Shown: positions 59,040 to 64,000 of the stretch, piece by piece | Numbering within the stretch: position 1 is the first letter of the stretch | Layout of the letters: each line of letters starts with the position of its first letter | From: JBGLNL01 sp046484125 | GTDB taxonomy: Bacteria; Chloroflexota; Dehalococcoidia; SZUA-161; SpSt-899 | Reading direction: 5' to 3' | NCBI GenBank assembly: GCA_046484125.1 | Contig: JAWOBX010000043.1 | Coordinates: 5,283 to 69,282, forward strand | DNA: 64,000 nt | The notes under the pieces: model-generated | The model's database searches: none | Seen by the model: the letters and a program-made list of their open reading frames with translations, nothing else | What the model was told of the DNA's origin: nothing | Program-made: the position numbers and the translations under genes

Positions 59040-60490
59040 ATCTCAACGAACTGACCATTCATGAAGCGCACCGTATGCTCAAGTCAGGAGAGATTTCCTC
59101 AGTAGAACTGACGGGAGCCGTACTTGACCGAATCGCTCAAGTTGACGAGAAAGTTGACGCCCTGGTAACGGTGATCGATGAGCAGGCTATGACGCAGGCA
59201 AAGGCGGCGGATGAGCGGTTCAAGAAAGGGGATTATTCCGCGCTTACAGGTATCCCGGTGATAGTCAAGGATAATATGTGTACAAGCGGGATACGTACGA
59301 CCTGTTCCTCCAGAATGCTGGAGAGCTTCATTCCGCCCTATGACGCAACGGTGATGGAAAAGCTGAAAGTGCATGGTACTGTAATGGTGGGTAAATCCAA
59401 TATGGACGAGTTCGCCATGGGTTCATCAAACGAGAACTCCGCGTTTTATCCCACGCGGAATCCATGGGGACTGGACCGTGTTCCCGGCGGATCCAGTGGC
59501 GGCTCGGCTGTCGCGGTGGCAACCGATGAGACGGTTTTTGCCCTTGGTTCCGATACCGGTGGAAGTATACGCCAGCCAGCTGGCTTCTGCAGCATTGTAG
59601 GGTTCAAACCGACCTATGGAAGGGTTAGCCGTTATGGACTGGTGGCGTTCGCCAGTTCGCTCGATCAGATAGGTCCCCTGACCAAAGATGTCACCGATGC
59701 CGCGCTGGTAATGAACGCGATTGCCGGCCATGATCCGAGGGACTCAACCTCGGTTCCCCATCCGGTACCTGACTACACAGGGGCATTGATACCCGATATA
59801 AAAGGACTTCGACTGGGTGTGCCCGGTGAATACTTTGTGGAAGGCATGGAAGAAGGGGTCAAGCAGTCGGTTCAATCCGCGATAGATAAACTCAGGGAGC
59901 TTGGAGCCATCGTTGAGGAGATGTCACTGCCCAGCAGTAAATACGCGCTTTCTGTATACTATATCATTGCCCCGTCGGAGGCCTCAGCCAATCTGGCCAG
60001 ATACAATGGTGTAAAGTATGGATACTCTTTCCGGGATACCAACAGTATGTGGGAAGCGATGGAAAAGACCCGCCAGTACGGGTTCGGGCCGGAGGTGAAA
60101 CGCCGCATTATGCTGGGCACTTATGCCCTGTCGGCCGGCTACTACGACGCATATTATTTAAAGGCGCAGAAGGTTCGTACGTTGATACGGCAGGAGTTCG
60201 CCGAAGCTTTCCGGCGTTTTGATGCCCTTGTCACTCCCACATCCCCGACCGTTCCTTTCAAGATCGGTGAGAGAGTGGAGGATCCGATGCAGATGTATCT
60301 TGCTGACGTCTGCACTCTTCCAGTAAACATCGCGGGCATTCCGGGCATTTCAGTCCCGGCCGGGTTTTCCGAAGGGTTTCCTGTGGGTATGCAGATTCTG
60401 GCCGAACCATTCGCGGAAGAAACCCTGCTTCGAGTAGCGTACGCGTTTGAGCAGGCGACCGATTGGAACAGGCATAAAGCGGCAGTTTGA
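59036..60490 (+). CDS. gatA: Aspartyl/glutamyl-tRNA amidotransferase subunit A
   Basis: A 484-residue amidase-signature enzyme, the glutaminase subunit of GatCAB. The Ser-cis-Ser-Lys triad is intact: Lys in GIPVIVKDNMCTSGI (about residue 78), cis-Ser in GGSSGGSAVAVATDE and the nucleophile in LGSDTGGSIRQPAGFCSIVG (about 152-185). The full-length C-terminus (AYAFEQATDWNRHKA) is normal. GTG 59036 overlaps the stop of the acyl-CoA synthetase gene. With gatC present and gatB absent here, gatB must lie elsewhere for a functional complex. Confidence 0.96.
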   Translation: MNLNELTIHEAHRMLKSGEISSVELTGAVLDRIAQVDEKVDALVTVIDEQAMTQAKAADERFKKGDYSALTGIPVIVKDNMCTSGIRTTCSSRMLESFIPPYDATVMEKLKVHGTVMVGKSNMDEFAMGSSNENSAFYPTRNPWGLDRVPGGSSGGSAVAVATDETVFALGSDTGGSIRQPAGFCSIVGFKPTYGRVSRYGLVAFASSLDQIGPLTKDVTDAALVMNAIAGHDPRDSTSVPHPVPDYTGALIPDIKGLRLGVPGEYFVEGMEEGVKQSVQSAIDKLRELGAIVEEMSLPSSKYALSVYYIIAPSEASANLARYNGVKYGYSFRDTNSMWEAMEKTRQYGFGPEVKRRIMLGTYALSAGYYDAYYLKAQKVRTLIRQEFAEAFRRFDALVTPTSPTVPFKIGERVEDPMQMYLADVCTLPVNIAGIPGISVPAGFSEGFPVGMQILAEPFAEETLLRVAYAFEQATDWNRHKAAV

Positions 60491-60591
60491 ATTGGTGAAG
60501 GGAAAAGCATACCCTTTGCCGGTATGTCGGTGTTGACTAGCGTGGACCGATGGCGGATGATCGGTTGAACATAAACCGAGGGAGGAGTAAC

Positions 60592-61071
60592 ATGGAGGAG
60601 ATACTGAAGGTACTCGAGGATGATGCTCGGACCAGTCCCGAACAGATTGCAACCATGCTTGGCCGGGATGTCGCTGAAGTCGAGCAGTCGATAAAGAAGG
60701 CTGAGAAAGACGGAATAATAGTCAAGTACAAGACAATGGTCAACTGGGAAAAGAAGGGTCGGGAGGAGGTGTGGGCTCTTATCGAAGTCAGGCTCCATCC
60801 TCAACGGGATGTCGGATTTGATGGCGTTGCCGAGAGGATCTACAAATTCCCTGAAGTTCGTTCCGCGTATCTGGTTTCGGGTGCTTATGACCTGGCTGTA
60901 TTGGTCACCGGAAAAACGATGCAGGAAGTAGCCGGATTTGTTTCAAGGAAGCTGGCTACGCTGGAGATGGTACAGGGCACAGTGACGCACTTTCTCCTGA
61001 AGCGTTACAAGGAAGACGGTGAAATTCTCGATGGAGAAGGGGGCCCTAAAAGACAGCCGGTGACTCTGTAA
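60592..61071 (+). CDS. Lrp/AsnC family transcriptional regulator
   Basis: A 159-residue Lrp/AsnC-type regulator. The N-terminal winged helix-turn-helix is seen in ILKVLEDDARTSPEQIATML and EVEQSIKKAEKDGIIVKYKT, and the C-terminal RAM ligand-binding domain in VWALIEVRLHPQRDVGFDGV, VRSAYLVSGAYDLAVLVTGK and GTVTHFLLKRYKEDG. Family members sense amino acids and act as oligomers on DNA. ATG 60592 is favoured over the longer frame from 60550 because GGGAGGAG lies 5-7 nt upstream. Targets are unknown; the neighbouring gat genes or the aspartate/glutamate pool are candidates. Confidence 0.93.
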   Translation: MEEILKVLEDDARTSPEQIATMLGRDVAEVEQSIKKAEKDGIIVKYKTMVNWEKKGREEVWALIEVRLHPQRDVGFDGVAERIYKFPEVRSAYLVSGAYDLAVLVTGKTMQEVAGFVSRKLATLEMVQGTVTHFLLKRYKEDGEILDGEGGPKRQPVTL

Positions 61072-61077
61072 AATCCC

Positions 61078-61106
61078 TTGACAACAATTTGTGACTGTGA
61101 TAGTAT
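61078..61106 (+). promoter_or_regulatory. Strong sigma-70 type promoter before the 23S rRNA region
   Basis: TTGACA (61078-61083), a 17-nt spacer and TAGTAT (61101-61106). The -35 box is a perfect match. It lies 7 bp after the Lrp stop and about 195 bp before the 23S rRNA start. Confidence 0.85.
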
Positions 61107-61112
61107 TCATCA

Positions 61113-61240
61113 GTGCGGAGAAAATAATCCTGGGAGCTGATCAAAACGAAAGCAGATAACAAAGCAATCTGAGTGAAAACTCTAGGCGTGGTGAAAGACC
61201 GAGTAGCGGTTTGGGGCAATCACCAGGCCGCTACTTTTTT
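61113..61240 (+). ncRNA. Candidate structured RNA / terminated leader upstream of 23S rRNA
   Basis: A transcript from the promoter at 61078 would start near 61113 and run into a perfect intrinsic terminator ending at 61240, giving about 128 nt. No open reading frame of note lies within. Local hairpins are visible: CAGAT/ATCTG with a 9-nt loop, GAGT-GAAA-ACTC with a GAAA tetraloop, GGT-GAAAG-ACC, then the terminator stem. I do not recognise a known riboswitch or a 6S/SRP/tmRNA signature. It may be an independent small RNA or an attenuating leader of the 23S gene. Confidence 0.5.
61202..61240 (+). terminator. Intrinsic terminator between promoter and 23S rRNA
   Basis: AGTAGCGGTTTGG pairs with CCAGGCCGCTACT as a 13-bp RNA stem (two G-U pairs) with an 8-nt loop, followed by six T residues. 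It would stop transcripts about 60 bp before the 23S gene unless antitermination occurs. Confidence 0.85.
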
Positions 61241-61298
61241 GTTTAGCTCACCGTACTACAGCACCTTAACAAGTGAATAAAGTTTCTGTTTGGATCCT

Positions 61299-64000
<2,702 letters not shown>

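Overview
The window reads as chromosomal DNA of a strictly anaerobic bacterium of moderate G+C content. The main pointers are an acetyl-CoA synthase operon (acsB-acsD-acsC), FeoAB ferrous iron uptake, methylmalonyl-CoA and butyryl-CoA type acyl-CoA genes, a GerW/YtfJ-like protein and an acVLRF1-type release factor, a family described from Actinobacteria and Chloroflexi. A deep-branching anaerobic Actinomycetota, or less likely a Chloroflexota lineage, fits best; this is inference from gene content. TTG and GTG starts are frequent, and genes are tightly packed with 1-4 nt stop/start overlaps. No prophage, IS transposase or CRISPR array was seen.

Layout. 1-4583 (-): ABC ATPase end, TetR regulator with its own promoter and palindromic operator, a VLRF1-like peptidyl-tRNA hydrolase and MutS2. 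4686-8234 (+): MFS transporter, HD protein, metallo-beta-lactamase-fold hydrolase, alpha/beta hydrolase. 8533-13129 (-): queH, two crotonases, a sirtuin and an acyl-CoA synthetase. 13375-14484 (+): geranylgeranyl-reductase-type flavoprotein. 14568-18786 (-): mnmA, ArsM-like methyltransferase, DsbA-like thioredoxin, MauE/DoxX protein, NifX-like protein, nadA. 18997-20586: GerW-like protein and two orphan small genes around a 23-bp perfect inverted repeat. 20844-25943 (-): small protein of unknown function plus acsB, acsD, acsC behind a clear sigma-70 promoter. 26201-27966 (-): yebC, B12-binding protein, methylmalonyl-CoA epimerase. 28350-31455 (+): PAC2 protein and HflK/HflC. 31476-34018 (-): DnaJ-like protein and a CPA2 antiporter. 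34333-46322 (+): amidohydrolase, thpR, FmdB-like protein, dtd, fur-feoA-feoB behind a 35-bp palindromic operator, tRNA-Glu, RluA-type synthase, crotonase/dehydrogenase/thiolase operon, ispG. 46492-57036 (+): an island centred on S-adenosylmethionine by-product recycling (mtnA, mtnP, a core MetE-like protein, an adenosine-kinase-like protein fused to an aminoglycoside-phosphotransferase-like lobe, sahH). 57249-61071 (+): gatC, ADP-forming acyl-CoA synthetase alpha subunit, gatA, Lrp regulator. 61078-64000 (+): promoter, a short terminated non-coding transcript, and a 23S rRNA gene cut by the window edge, with no 16S rRNA gene upstream.

How it fits together. The corrinoid iron-sulfur protein subunits (acsC/acsD) could supply methyl groups to the core MetE-like enzyme about 25 kb away. 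SahH returns homocysteine and adenosine, the kinase domain could salvage the adenosine, and MtnP/MtnA process methylthioadenosine. MutS2 next to a VLRF1-like protein suggests a ribosome-rescue pair. The feature that runs through the whole window is a roughly 107-bp MITE-like intergenic repeat with about 13-bp terminal inverted repeats and strong internal hairpins: ten recognisable copies, one tandem pair directly in front of ispG.
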